A stretch of 64,000 nt of DNA from Nannocystis pusilla (GTDB lineage: Bacteria > Myxococcota_A > Polyangia > Nannocystales > Nannocystaceae), in assembly GCF_026626665.1 (NCBI RefSeq), contig NZ_JAPNKE010000002.1, positions 6,239,168 through 6,303,167 of the forward strand, in the 5' to 3' direction. The notes below the pieces were generated by a model, which worked only from the letters and a program-made list of their open reading frames with translations, did no database searches and was not told the DNA's origin. A program made the position numbers and the translations under genes. How positions within the stretch are numbered: the first letter of the stretch is position 1; every line of letters starts with the position of its first letter. Shown piece by piece: positions 9,877-32,300 of the stretch.

Positions 9877-11018
9877 ATGGACTTTCAATGGTCGGATTCG
9901 CAAGACGAGCTGTATCGCCGGGCGCTGGAGCTCGCGCAGCGGCACTTCGCCGGCGCCAGCCGCGTCTGGGCCGATCACGCTTTTGACCGCGGTCATTGGG
10001 ACATTTGCGCCGAGTTCGGGCTGATGGGGCTGTGCGTCCCCGAGGCGTACGGCGGGCTCGGATTGGACGCGCTGACCACCGCCCGCGTGGTCGAGGCATT
10101 CGGGCGCGGCTGCGAGGACACCGGCCTGGTGTTCTCCGCCGCGGCCCACCTGTTCGCGGCGGTGATGCCGATCGTCGAATACGGGGACGAGGCGCTGAAG
10201 GCGGCGCTGCTGCCCGCGCTGGCGCGCGGCGCGGCGATCGGCGCCAACGCCATCACCGAGGGCGAGGCCGGCTCCGACGCGTTCGCCCTGCGCACCGAGG
10301 CCCGCCGCGAGGAGAATTCTACGTACTCGACGGCGCGAAGAGCTACGTCAGCAACGGCCCGGTCGCCGACGAGTTCGTCGTCTACGCGACGATGAACCGC
10401 AAGCACGGCTACCTCGGCGTCACCGCATTCGTCGTCGCGCGCGACACGCCCGGGCTGCGCCTCGGCGAGCCGCTCATGAAGATGGGCCTCAAGAGCTCGC
10501 CCGCCTGCTCGCTCTACCTCGAGGGCTGCCGCGTCCCCGCCGCCCGCCGGCTCGGCCGCGAGGGCCAGGGCGGCGCGGTCTTCCAGGCCTCCATGCAATG
10601 GGAGCGCTCGTGCCTGTTCGCCGGCTACGTCGGCATGCTCGAGCGCCAGCTCGCCCAGGCCGTCGAGTACGCGCGCACCCGTAGGCAGGGCGGCAAGCCG
10701 ATCGGCAAGCACCAGGCCGTCGCGCACCGCCTCGCCGAGATGAAGCTGCGCCTCGAGTCGGCCCGCCTCCTTCTGTATCGCGCCTGCTGGCTGCGCGACC
10801 GCGGCGCGCCGGCCGTCGCCGAGGTCTCGCTGGCGAAGCTGGCGATCAGCGAGGCGGCCCGCCTGTCGAGCCTCGACGCCATCCAGATCCACGGCGGGAT
10901 CGGCTTCGCCGCCGATTACAACGTCGAACACATGCTGCGCGACAGCGTGCCGGCGACCCTGTTCTCGGGCACGTCGGAGATCCAGCGCGACCTCATCGCG
11001 CGTGAAATGGGGCTGTGA
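9877..11018 (+). CDS. acyl-CoA dehydrogenase family, putative prolyl-carrier-protein dehydrogenase (one frame break)
   Basis: About 380 residues, the usual family length: N-terminal helical domain (DELYRRALELAQRHF), middle beta domain (AITEGEAGSDAFALRT, then YVLDGAKSYVSNG) and C-terminal helical domain ending IQIHGGIGF and LFSGTSEIQRDLIAREMGL. The halves are joined by one missing base near 10310-10316. Lying next to a proline-type adenylation gene, a free carrier protein and a halogenase, it is best read as the flavin enzyme that oxidises L-prolyl-S-carrier protein to pyrrolyl-2-carboxyl-S-carrier protein, as PltE does in pyoluteorin synthesis. Its stop overlaps the GTG of the next gene. A generic fatty acyl-CoA dehydrogenase is the alternative; context argues against it. 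Confidence 0.8.
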
Positions 11019-12532
11019 CGATGCTGCTCGCCGACCTCGTGCTCCAAGCGGCCCGCCGCGACGCCTCCTCGACTGCGGTGATCGGCCCTGACGGGACCAT
11101 GACCTACGGCGAGCTCGACGCGCTCGCCCATCGCCTGGCCCGCGCGCTCGAACGCCGCGGCGTGACCGCCGGCGACCGCGTCGGCCTGTGGCTCGAGAAG
11201 AGCGGTCGCGGCGTGGCGGCGATGCAGGCCTGCCTGCGCCTCGGCGCGGTCTACGTCCCGCTCGACCCGCTGAGCCCCGCGCCGCGCATCGCCGGCATCC
11301 TCGCCGATTGCGAGGTGCGCTGCCTCGTGACGACCGAGGCCCGCCGTGCCGCGCTGGCAGCCGCCGGCGCGCCGCCCGAGCTCGCGGTGCTGCACGTCGA
11401 CACCGACTGGGACGAGGTGCAGCACCAGTCCGCCGATTCGTCGCCGCCCCCGGCTCGCGGGCCGGACGACCTCGCCTACATCCTCTATACGTCGGGCTCG
11501 ACCGGCCGCCCCAAGGGCGTGTGCATCAGCCACCGCAACGCGCTCGCCTTCGTCGAATGGGCGGCCGGGGCGATCGCCGCCGCCGCCAGCGACCGATTCG
11601 CCAATCACGCCCCGTTCCACTTCGACCTCTCGGTGCTCGACCTCTACGTCGCCTTCCTCGCCGGCGGCGCGGTCGCGCTGGTGCCCGAGGGCCTCTCGTA
11701 CGCCCCGCGCCGGCTGGTCGAATTCATCCAGAGTCACCGGATCAGCGTGTGGTATTCGGTGCCGTCGGCGCTCGCGCTGATGATGGAAGAGGGGGCCCTG
11801 GACGCCGCCGCCGCGCCGACGCTGCGGACGATCCTGTTCGCCGGCGAGCCGTTCCCGGTCAAGCCGCTGCGGCGACTGCGGCGCGGCTTCCCCGACGCGC
11901 GCCTGTTCAACCTCTACGGCCCGACCGAGACCAATGTCTGCACCTTCTACGAGGTCACGACTCTGGCCGACGATCGCAGCGCGCCGGTCCCGATCGGCCG
12001 CGCCTGCTCGGGCGACGAGGTGTGGGCCGTCCGCGCCGACGGCGAGCGCGCCGGCCCGGGCGAGGAGGGCGAGCTTTGGGTCGCCGGTCCGACGGTGATG
12101 CTCGGCTATTGGGGGCAGCCGCCCCAGCGCGGGCCGTACGCCACCGGCGACATCGTCCGCGCCGACGACGACGGCGAATACACGTACGTCGGCCGCCGCG
12201 ATGCCATGGTGAAGATCCGCGGCCACCGCGTCGAGCTCGGCGACATCGAGGCCGCGCTGCTGCAGCACCCCGACATCCGCGAGGTCGCGGTCGCGGTGCG
12301 CGGCGTCGGCATCGAAGCCCGATTGCACGCCTTCGTCGTCGTCGCCCCGCCGGCCGAGCTGTCGCTGCTCGGCCTCAAGCGCCACTGCGCCGAGCGACTG
12401 CCGAGGTACATGATCCTCGATGATTTCACGCCGATCGCCGCCTTGCCGCGGACCGGCAACGGCAAGGTCGACCGCCTCGCGCTGGCGCGGCTCGCGGCGG
12501 CCTCGTCTCCTCCAGCCAAAGAGCAGCCATGA
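11015..12532 (+). CDS. stand-alone adenylation enzyme, predicted L-proline specific (PltF type)
   Basis: 505 residues, a free A domain. Motifs visible: A3 YILYTSGSTGRPKG, A5 NLYGPTE, A7 YATGDIV, A8 KIRGHRVELGDIE and A10 NGKVDRL. Reading the substrate pocket by alignment to GrsA gives D-L-L-Y-L-A-L-V-C plus the invariant Lys. This is the code known for the prolyl-activating enzymes of pyrrole pathways. It should adenylate L-proline and load it on the carrier protein encoded immediately downstream. The GTG at 11015 overlaps the previous stop (GTGA), and the gene ends in an ATGA overlap with the carrier protein gene. Confidence 0.9.
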   Translation: MTMLLADLVLQAARRDASSTAVIGPDGTMTYGELDALAHRLARALERRGVTAGDRVGLWLEKSGRGVAAMQACLRLGAVYVPLDPLSPAPRIAGILADCEVRCLVTTEARRAALAAAGAPPELAVLHVDTDWDEVQHQSADSSPPPARGPDDLAYILYTSGSTGRPKGVCISHRNALAFVEWAAGAIAAAASDRFANHAPFHFDLSVLDLYVAFLAGGAVALVPEGLSYAPRRLVEFIQSHRISVWYSVPSALALMMEEGALDAAAAPTLRTILFAGEPFPVKPLRRLRRGFPDARLFNLYGPTETNVCTFYEVTTLADDRSAPVPIGRACSGDEVWAVRADGERAGPGEEGELWVAGPTVMLGYWGQPPQRGPYATGDIVRADDDGEYTYVGRRDAMVKIRGHRVELGDIEAALLQHPDIREVAVAVRGVGIEARLHAFVVVAPPAELSLLGLKRHCAERLPRYMILDDFTPIAALPRTGNGKVDRLALARLAAASSPPAKEQP

Positions 12533-12783
12533 GCACGTCCGTCGCTATCGAACAAGCCCTCAAACAGTACGTCGCCCGCGAGATCCTCGACGGCAAGGAC
12601 ATCGGCCTCGACGCCGACACGCCGCTGCTCGAGTGGGGCGTCATCAACTCATTGGAGATCGCGCGGCTCCTCGGGTTCGTGCGCGAGCAATTCGGCGTGG
12701 TCGTGCCGCTCGAGTCGGTGACCGCCGAGCACTTCAAGGACCTGCGCGCGCTGACCGCGTTGGTGGCCTCGCTGAAGGGCTGA
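12529..12783 (+). CDS. free peptidyl carrier protein
   Basis: 84 residues, acyl-carrier fold. The phosphopantetheine serine is Ser41 in the motif EWGVINSLEIARLL. It should carry L-proline, then pyrrole-2-carboxylate and its chlorinated form, as PltL does in pyoluteorin synthesis. Translationally coupled to the adenylation gene by a 4-bp overlap; 88 bp separate it from the halogenase. Confidence 0.9.
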   Translation: MSTSVAIEQALKQYVAREILDGKDIGLDADTPLLEWGVINSLEIARLLGFVREQFGVVVPLESVTAEHFKDLRALTALVASLKG

Positions 12784-12871
12784 CCCGGGCTTCGCCTGGT
12801 CGCCGCAATCGCACCGCCGCAGTCGCGGCGGGGCCGGAGATTCTTTTTGTCTGCAGTGGAGCGAATCGTCA

Positions 12872-14218
12872 ATGTCGAACGTGGATTTTGATGTCGGGAT
12901 CATCGGCGGCGGGCCGGCCGGGTCGGCCACCGCCTCGTATTTGTCGCGCGCGGGCCTCAAGTGCGTCGTCTTCGAGCGCGAGCTGTTCCCGCGGCCGCAC
13001 GTGGGCGAGAGCCTGGTGCCGGCGGCGACGCGGGTGTTCAAGGAGATCGGCTTCCTCGACACGCTCGAGAAGGCCGGCTTCCCCAAGAAGTACGGCGCGG
13101 CCTGGACGTCGGCCGACCGCGCGCCGGTCTACGCCATGCAGTTCGAGGGCCTGTCGGCCGATTGTCACGTCGACATCCGCTTCGAGGAGCGCGAGCAGGC
13201 CGGCGTCGACCGCAACTACACCTTCCACGTCGACCGGGCCAAGTTCGACCTGATGCTGCTGCAGCACGCGCACCAGCTCGGCGCCGAGGTCTACGAGGGC
13301 GTGCGCGTGCGCGGCGTCGACCTGTCCGACCCGACCCAGCCCACCGTCCACTTCAAGCTCGGCCAGCAGGACATCCGCACCCGCGTGCGCATGGTGATCG
13401 ACGCCAGCGGCCGCCACACCCTGCTCGGCAACCAGCTAAGGCTCAAGGTGCTCGACCCGGTCTTCAATCAATACGCCCTGCACACCTGGTTCGAGGGCTA
13501 CGACCGCAACCGCCTGTCCCACGGCCGCGGCCAGCCCGAGTACATCTTCATCCACTTCCTGCCGCTGACCAACACCTGGGTGTGGCAGATCCCGATCACC
13601 GAGACCGTCACCAGCATCGGCGTCGTCACCCAGAAGTCGAACTTCGCCAGGAGCCGGCAGGACCGCGAGCAGTTCTTCTGGGAGTGCCTGCGGAGCCGCC
13701 CCGAGCTGTACGAGGGCCTGCGCGCGGCCCAGCAGGTCACGCCGCTCAAGGAGGAGGGCGACTACAGCTACGCGATGCGGGAGATCTGCGGCGACGGCTT
13801 CGCCCTCGTCGGCGACGCCGCGCGCTTCGTCGACCCGATCTTCTCGAGCGGCGTCAGCATCGCCCTCAACAGCGGCCGCCTGATCTCGCACGACATCCTC
13901 GCCGCCGCCGAGCACGGCGATTTCCGCCACGAACGGTTCCGCACCTTCGAGGCGCTGATGCGCCGCGGCACCCGCAACTGGTACCACTTCATCAACCTCT
14001 ACTACCGCCTCAACGTGCTGTTCACCGCGTTCGTGCAGGACCCGCGGCACCGCATCGACGTGCTCAAGCTGCTGCAGGGCGACATGTACGACGAGGACGA
14101 GCCCGCCGTGCTGGCCGAGATGCGGCGGATCGTCCGCGAGGTCGAGCGCAACGACCAGCACATCTGGCACAAGTACCTCGGCTCGTTGACGTCGTCGACG
14201 TTCTCCGAGGTGTTCTGA
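12872..14218 (+). CDS. FADH2-dependent halogenase
   Basis: 448 residues. The Rossmann motif GIIGGGPAGS is at residues 9-18, and WVWQIP (about 234-239) is the W-x-W-x-I-P signature separating halogenases from monooxygenases. Length and domain plan match carrier-protein-bound pyrrole halogenases of the PltA type rather than free tryptophan halogenases. Predicted to chlorinate the pyrrolyl group while it is bound to the carrier protein. The number and position of chlorines cannot be read from the sequence. GGAG lies 11 bases before the ATG. No flavin reductase gene is nearby, so FADH2 must come from elsewhere. Confidence 0.9.
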   Translation: MSNVDFDVGIIGGGPAGSATASYLSRAGLKCVVFERELFPRPHVGESLVPAATRVFKEIGFLDTLEKAGFPKKYGAAWTSADRAPVYAMQFEGLSADCHVDIRFEEREQAGVDRNYTFHVDRAKFDLMLLQHAHQLGAEVYEGVRVRGVDLSDPTQPTVHFKLGQQDIRTRVRMVIDASGRHTLLGNQLRLKVLDPVFNQYALHTWFEGYDRNRLSHGRGQPEYIFIHFLPLTNTWVWQIPITETVTSIGVVTQKSNFARSRQDREQFFWECLRSRPELYEGLRAAQQVTPLKEEGDYSYAMREICGDGFALVGDAARFVDPIFSSGVSIALNSGRLISHDILAAAEHGDFRHERFRTFEALMRRGTRNWYHFINLYYRLNVLFTAFVQDPRHRIDVLKLLQGDMYDEDEPAVLAEMRRIVREVERNDQHIWHKYLGSLTSSTFSEVF

Positions 14219-14238
14219 GCGCCTCGCCGGGGACCCTC

Positions 14239-16573
14239 ATGGCCACGCCTCTCGAGCCCGTCGCCGTCGTCGGCATCGGCTGCCGCTTCCCCGGCGCCGC
14301 CGACCCCGCCGCTTTCTGGTCGCTGCTGCGCGCCGGTCGTCACGCGATCGTCGACGTCCCGCCCTCGCGCTGGGACGCCGCCGCGCTGTACGACGCCGAC
14401 CCGCAGCGACCCGGGCGCACCCTGTGCAGGAGCGGCGGCTTCTTGCCGGCGGTCGACGGCGTCGACTGGCGGGCCCTGCGGCTGTCCCCGCGCGAGGCCA
14501 AGGCGATCGACCCGCAGCACCGATTGTTGCTCGAGGTCGCCTGGGAGGCGCTGGAGGACGCCGGTCTCCCGCTCGAGGCCGTCGCCGGCAGCCGCACCGG
14601 CGTGTTCGTCGGCGCGACCTGGAACGACTACGCGCGCATGCAGTCGCGCGACCGCGACCGCCTCGACGGCTACGCCGCCGCCGGCACGCCGATGGCGTTC
14701 GCGGCCAACCGGATCTCCTACACCTTCGACCTGCGCGGCCCGAGCGTCGCCCTCGACGCCACCTGCTCCGCCTCGCTGGTCGCGCTGCACCAGGCCTGCC
14801 AGAGCCTGTGGAGCGGCGACAGCACGCTCGCCCTGGCCGGCGGGGTCAACCTGATCCTCGCGCCCGACAGCGCCATCATCATGTCCAAGGCCGGCGTGCT
14901 GTCGGCCCAGGGCCGCTGCCGGGCGCTCGACGCCGCCGGCGACGGCTTCGTCCGCGGCGAGGGTGCCGGCCTCGTGGCGCTCAAGCTGCGCTCGCAGCTG
15001 ACCGCCAGCGATCGCGTGTACGCCTACATCCGCGGGGTCGCGATCAACCACAACGGCCGCGGCCCGTGGATCATGGCCCCGCGCGCCGAGGCCCAGACGG
15101 CGGCGATCCGCGACGCCCTCGCCCGCGCCGCGGTCGACCCGGCCGACATCGACTACGTCGAGCTGCACGGCACCGGCTTTCCGCAGGGCGACGCCACCGA
15201 GACCGCGGCGCTCGGGGCGGTCCTCGGCGGCGCGGCGCGCTCGCGGCCGTGCGCCGTCGGCTCGGTCAAGACGAACCTCGGCAACCTCGAGCCGGCCGCG
15301 GGGATCGCCAGCGTCATCAAGGTGTGCCTCGCCCTGCACCACGGCGAGCTGCCGCCGACGCTGCACCTCGAGCGGGTCAACCCCACGATCGACCTCGCCG
15401 GCCTGGGCCTCGCCGCGCAGACCGAGCTGACGCCGTGGCCGCGGCGCGAGCGGCTGGCCGCCGTGACCACGACGTCCTTCAGCGGCGTCAACGCCCACGC
15501 GGTCCTCGCGGGGGTCGATCCAAGCGCGGACCTGCCGGCGTCGCGCGGCCCCTGGGCGCTGCCGCTGTCGGCCCGCGACCCGCGGGCGCTGCGGGCTCAT
15601 GTCCAAGCGATGATCGACGTCCTCCGCGGCCTCGATCGCGCCGACCTCCCCACGCTGCGCGACGTCTGCTTCACCGCCGCGGTCCTGCGCAGCCACCACG
15701 CGCATCGCGTCGCGGTGGTCGGCGACTCGGCCCCGATGCTCGCCGACGCCCTGGCGCGCTGGCTCGCCGACGCGAGCGCCGCTCCCACCGACGCCGGTGA
15801 TTCGCGTCCCGCGTCCGCCGGCTCTGGTGATTGGCGCCCGGATCGCGGGAGCTCCGGCGATCCTCGCCCCACGTCCGGCGATCCGCGCTCGGACCTCGTC
15901 GGCGCGAGCAGCGACGATTCGCGGCCGAACGCCGCGAGCGATCCGCAGCTCGCCGAGCTGCACCGCCTGGCCGCCGCCTACGTCGCCGGCCAGGCGATCG
16001 ACTGGCGCGCGGTCGTCCCGGCCGGCCGCTGCGTCTCGCTGCCGACCTACCCGTGGCAGCGCGAGCGCATGTGGCTCGAGTGGCTCGCCGAGCCGCCGCT
16101 CCTGGACGATAAATCGAAATTTCCGCCAGAATTGATTCAGCCGCTTCCGCGCCAGCCCCTTCCGTCAACGACGCCGGCACGCTGCTCGCCGCCCTGCGCG
16201 ATGTCCCGCCCGGGTTGCGGCGCGCTCGCCTGCAGCGCCACGTCGAGCAGGCCCTGCGCGCCGCGCTCGAGCTGCCCGACGACCTCGCCATCGCTCCGCA
16301 CGCGCGCCTGTTCGACCTCGGCGTCAGCTCGCTGACCGCGCTCGCCCTGCGGACCCGCTTCCAGCGCGAGCTCGCCTGCGAGCTCTCGCCCACCTTGCTG
16401 TTCGATCACCCGAGCCTCGACGGCCTCGCCGAGCGCCTGCTCGCCGCCGCCTTCCCGACGGGCGTCGCCGACACCCCGGTCGACGCCCGCGCCCGCGAGG
16501 TCGCCGCGCTCACCGAGGTCGAGGCCGAGGCCGAGCTGGCCCGCCGCCTCGAGCACCTCCGGAGGTACTTGCC

Positions 16574-16577
<4 letters not shown>
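14239..16577 (+). CDS. PKS protein KS-(AT deleted)-ACP, probably non-elongating (one frame break)
   Basis: About 779 residues. The KS domain (14250-15520) keeps the active-site Cys (ALDATCSASL) and the first His (ELHGTG). In the second His motif, normally NIGH, it has NLGN, so His is replaced by Asn. The KS-to-AT linker (PLSARDPRALRAH...) is present, but the AT is absent: a Ser/Asp/Arg/Pro-rich stretch (15796-15950) sits in its place, followed by the usual post-AT segment SLPTYPWQRER. An ACP follows (DLGVSSLTALALR). One missing base near 16118-16128 separates linker and ACP. Without an AT and with an altered KS it probably relays the halogenated pyrrolyl unit to its ACP rather than extending it; a trans-acting AT is the alternative. 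Confidence 0.85.
15796..15950 (+). repeat. degenerate Ser/Asp/Arg/Pro repeat replacing the AT domain
   Basis: Units around GGTGATTCGCGTCCC and GGCGATCCTCGCCCC, encoding GDSRP, GDWRP and GDPRP blocks, lie between the KS-AT linker and the post-AT segment of the first PKS protein. Confidence 0.7.
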
Positions 16578-22001
<5,424 letters not shown>

Positions 22002-22005
<4 letters not shown>

Positions 22006-25000
22006 ACGTGACACAGCTCCTCAACGAACTGGCGCAGCAGAACATCCGCATCGCGGCCGACGGCGACGACCTCACCGTGCGGGCGCCTCGCGGCGCGCTG
22101 ACCCCGTGGCTGCGCGAGCAGCTGCAGCTGCACAAGCCCGCGATCCTGGCCCTCCTGCGCCGCGACGTCCGGGCCGACGCCCAGCCCGCCGTCCCCCGCG
22201 TCACCCCCGACCTCGCCGCGCGTCATCAGCCGTTCCCGCTGACCGACATCCAGCAGGCCTACTGGGTCGGCCGCATGTCGGAGTTCGACCAGGGCGACGT
22301 CTCGATCCACTTCTACGTCGAGGTCGACGGCAAGAGCCTCGACCTGCCGCGCCTCGAGGCCGCGTGGAACCGCATGGTCCGGCGCCACGACATGCTGCAC
22401 TCGGTCGTCGCCGCCGACGGCCGCCAGCGGATCCTCGAAGAAGTCCCCGACTATCGCTTCATCGTCGCCGACCTGCGCGAGGCCGCCGACGTCGACGCCG
22501 CCCTGGCCGCCGTCCGCGACGAGCTCTCGCACCAGGTGCTGCCGAACGACCGCTGGCCGGCCTTCGAGATCCGCGCCTCCCTGCTGCCCGGGGGCGTCAC
22601 GCGCCTGCACCTCAGCGTCGACCTCGTCAACATGGACGGCGGCAGCCTCATGCTGCTGCTCGACGAGTGGACCCGGACCTACTTCGACGCGAGCACGTCG
22701 CTCGAGCCGCTCGAGTTCAGCTACCGCGACTACGTGCTCGCCGAGCTCGAGATGCGCAATTCGCCGGCCTACCAGCAGTCGCTCGCCTACTGGAAGCAGC
22801 GCGTCCCGCAGTGCCGCCCGCGCCCGAGCTGGTGACCGCCGGCGGCCCGCGCGGCCGCACCCGCTTCGTCCACAAGACCGCCAAGGTCGAGCGCGCCGCG
22901 TGGGAGCGGCTCAAGGCCGCCGCGACCGCCCGCGACCTCACCGTCTCGTCGGTGCTCGCGGCCGCCTACGCCGAGGTCCTGGCCGCGTGGGGCAAGGGCC
23001 CCGACTTCACCCTCAACGTCACCCTGTTCAACCGCCTGCCGGTCCACCCGCAGGTCGACGCGATCCTCGGCGACTTCACCTCGATGATCCTGCTCGGCGT
23101 CGAGGGCTCGGCCCACGCCGACTTCGAGGCGCGCGCGCGGGCCATCCAGCAGCAGCTGTGGCACGACCTCGAGCACCACGAGGTCAGCGGCATCGAGGTC
23201 CTGCGCGAGCTGGCGCGGGTCCGCCAGCAGTACGCCGGCGCGATCATGCCGATCGTCTTCACCAACATGCTGAACCTCGGCGCCAAGGGCTTCGCCCCGC
23301 TGTACACCGCGCTCGAGCGGCTCGGCAGCGTCGAGTTCATCCTCACCCAGACCCCGCAGGTGTGGCTCGACTACCAGGTCCACGAGGACGCCGAGGGCCT
23401 GCGCCTGACCTGGGACGCGGTCGAGGGCCTGTTCCCGCCCGGCATGGTCGACGACATGCTGGCCGCCCACTGCCGCCTGCTGCGCCGCCTCGCCGACGAC
23501 GAGCAGGCCTGGCGCGGCCCGCTGCTGCTGACGCCACCTGACCAATTGGCCAGCCACGACGCCGCCAACCAGACCGAGGCGGCGATCCCCGACGTCCTGC
23601 TGCACCGCCTGTTCGAGGCCCAGGTCCCGCGCCGCCCCGACCACCCCGCCGTGATCGCCGGCGGCCGCACCCTCACCTACGCCGAGCTGCACCGCCGCGC
23701 CTGCCAGGTCGGCAACCGCCTGCGCGCGCTCGGGGCCGTGCCCGACGCATTGGTGGCGATCGTGATGGAGAAGGGCTGGGAGCAGGTCGTCGCCGCGCTC
23801 GGCATCCACATGGCCGGCGCGGCCTACGTCCCGATCGACCCCGCCGTCCCGCCGGCGCGCCTGCACTGGCTGCTCGCGCACGCCGAAGTGAAGTTGGTCC
23901 TGACGCAGTCGCACCTCGACGCCGGGCTCTCCTGGCCCGCGGACGTGCAGCGCCTGCGCGTCGACGGCGACGACTTCGCCCGCGAGGACGACGCCCCGCT
24001 GCCCCCCGCGCAGCGCCCCGGCGACCTCGCCTACGTGCTCTACACCTCCGGCTCGACCGGTCAGCCCAAGGGCGTGATGATCGAGCAGCGCAGCGTCGTG
24101 AACCGCATGCTCGACGTGAACCGGCGCGCCGGCGTCGGCCCCGACGACCGCTGCCTCGCGCTCACCGCCCTGCACCACGACCTCTCGGTGTGGGACATCT
24201 TCGGCGTCCTCGCGGCCGGCGCCACGATCGTCATGCCCGACGCCGCCGCGACGCGCGACCCGGCCCACTGGACCGCGCTGATGCGGCGCGAGCGGGTCAG
24301 CCTGTGGAACTCGGTGCCCGCCTTCCTCGAGATGCTCGTCGAGCACCTCGAACACAGCCCCGGCGACGTCCCCGAGGCCCTGCGGTGGGTCATCCTCGCC
24401 GGCGACTGGATCCCCGTCGGCCTGCCCGACCGCCTGCGCGCCCACCTCCCGCGCGTCGCCATGGTCGCCTCCGGCGGCCCGACCGAGACCACGATCTGGG
24501 ACATCTGGTACCCGATCGGCGCCGTCGACCCGGCCTGGCGCAGCATCCCCTACGGCAAGCCGCTGACCAATAGCCGCTACCACGTCCTCGACCCCGGCCT
24601 GCGCCCGTGCCCGACCTGGGTCCCGGGCGAGCTCTGGATCGGCGGCGCCGGCCTGGCCCGCGGCTACTGGCGCGACGAGGCCCGCACCGCCGCCGCCTTC
24701 GTCACGCACCCCGTCACCGGCGAGCGCCTCTATCGCAGCGGCGACCTCGGGCGGTGGTTGCCCGACGGCAACATCGAGTTCCTCGGCCGCGCCGACAACC
24801 AGGTCAAGGTCGGCGGCGTGCGCATCGAGCTCGAGGAGATCGAGGCCGAGCTCGGGCGTCACCCGCAGGTCCGCGCCTGCGCCGTGATCGCCAGGGGCGA
24901 GCCGGGCGGCGCGCGTCACCTCGTCGCCTTCGTCGTGCCCGACGAGACCGACGCCCGGCCCGAAGCCGACGCCGCCCCGCGCCCGCACGGCGCCGACCCG

Positions 25001-26187
25001 TCGCTCGACGACCCTGCCGCCAAGCTCGAGTTCAAGCTGCGCCACCACGAGCTGCGCAGCGACCTCGCCGGCCGCCCCGCGGTCGCCCTGCCCGAATCGG
25101 ACAGCGACCCGCTGTCCGCCCTCGTCGCCGCCCGCCGCAGCCACCGCGCATTCCGCTCCGACCCGGTCCCGCTGGCCGCCCTCGCCGGCCTGCTCGCCGG
25201 CCTGCGCGCCCACCGTGACGGCGACCTGACCCGCCGCGGCTACCCCTCGGCCGGCAGCCTCTACCCTGTCCAGGTGTACATGTTCGTAAAGCCAGGTCGT
25301 GTCGACGGCCTGGACGGCGGCGCCTATCACTACGACCCGGTCGAGCACCGCCTCGTGCGCCTCGGCGACGACCTCCCCGGCGCCGGCGTCCACGCCCCCG
25401 TCAACCGCCCCGCCTTCACCGCCGCCGCCTTCTCGCTGCTCCTCGTCGGCCAGCGGCGGGCCATCGAGCCGCTCTACGGCGCCCAGGCCCGCGACTTCTG
25501 CCTGCTCGAGGCCGGCTACGCCAGCCAGCTCTCATGCTGGCCGCCGCCCAGCACGGCCTCGGCCTGTGCCCCATCGGCGGCCTCGACGACGCCGCCCTCC
25601 GCGGCCCGCTCGGCCTCGACGACGGCCACGTCGTCCTCCACAGCCACGTCGGCGGCCTGCCCGACGTCCAAACCACCGCCGCCCCCACCGGCCCGCTCGG
25701 CCCCACCGGCCTGCGCGCCTGGCTGCGCACGCGCCTGCCCGAGGCCCTGGTCCCTGCCACCTACGTCCTCGTCGACGCCCTGCCGCGCACCGCCAACGGC
25801 AAGCTCGACCGCAAGGCCCTCGCCGCCCGCAGCGTCGCCGACGCCCATGCCCCCGCGCCGGCCGCCAGCGGCCTCGAGGAGCGGATCGCCGCCATCGTCG
25901 CCGACGTCCTGAAGGTCGATCGCCTCGAGCGCGATCAGAACTTCTTCGAACTCGGCGCCACCTCGGTCCACCTGGTGCGGATCGCCGGCCGCCTGCGCAC
26001 CGAGCTCGGCTGCCAGGTCACCGTCACGACCCTGTTCCGCGCCGCCACGGTGCGCGTCCTGGCCGGCCAGCTCGAGCTCGGCGCCGCCGAGGAGGCCGCG
26101 ACCCAGATCCAGCAACAGGCCCAGACCCGCGTCGAGGCCCGCCTGGCCGCGCGAGGCCGCCGCGGCCGCGGAGGCAGCGATGCCTGA
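22002..26187 (+). CDS. NRPS module: docking-Cy-A(Ox)-PCP, azole-forming (two frame breaks)
   Basis: About 1395 residues. A TubC-type N-terminal docking domain (LTVRAPRGALTPWLREQLQL) is followed by a heterocyclisation domain (FPLTDIQQAYWVGR, RHDML, and DLVNMDGGS, the DxxxxD motif). The A domain carries YVLYTSGSTGQPKG, GGPTETTIW and KVGGVRIELEEIE. An FMN-dependent oxidase of the McbC/nitroreductase fold is inserted between A8 and A10 (about 25080-25690: RRSHRAFRSD, YPSAGSLYPV). A10 is NGKLDRK, and the PCP has ELGATSVHLVR. Missing bases near 22815 and 25528 break the frame. Predicted to add Ser or Cys, cyclise it and oxidise the ring to oxazole or thiazole. The pocket reads about D-L-W-N-I-A-S-I-W, near the Cys code but not identical. 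Start overlaps the previous stop. Confidence 0.92.
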
Positions 26188-26328
26188 CGCGATCGCTAGT
26201 CGACGCGAATCACAGCAGCCCCGCGTCACCACGCACGCGGAGCCAGCGCCGTCGATGGCGACCCGCCCAGCGTCGCGCCACTGCGTGACCGATCCGGCAA
26301 GACCTTCGCCACGACCACGGAGCCAGCG

Positions 26329-32167
<5,839 letters not shown>

Positions 32168-32300
32168 CCCTGGGGACATCCATACCGAAACAGCGCCACG
32201 ACATCGACCTGTCCTCGAGGACACCTTCGCCGACTCTGATCGTCGCGGAGAACCTGTCCCGCGAATCACTCGCCGCCCTCGCCCCTCGCCCCGGACCGCC
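32168..32300. other. 133-bp spacer between the third and fourth PKS genes
   Basis: Contains the perfect 14-bp palindrome TGTCCTCGAGGACA (32210-32223) and a GAATCACTCGCC copy; no promoter or terminator recognised, so the operon probably continues through it. Confidence 0.5.

Noticed and set aside
14002..15963. Long antisense open frame across the first PKS gene
   Set aside because: Runs opposite a KS with clear active-site motifs; Arg/Gly/Ala-dominated shadow translation.
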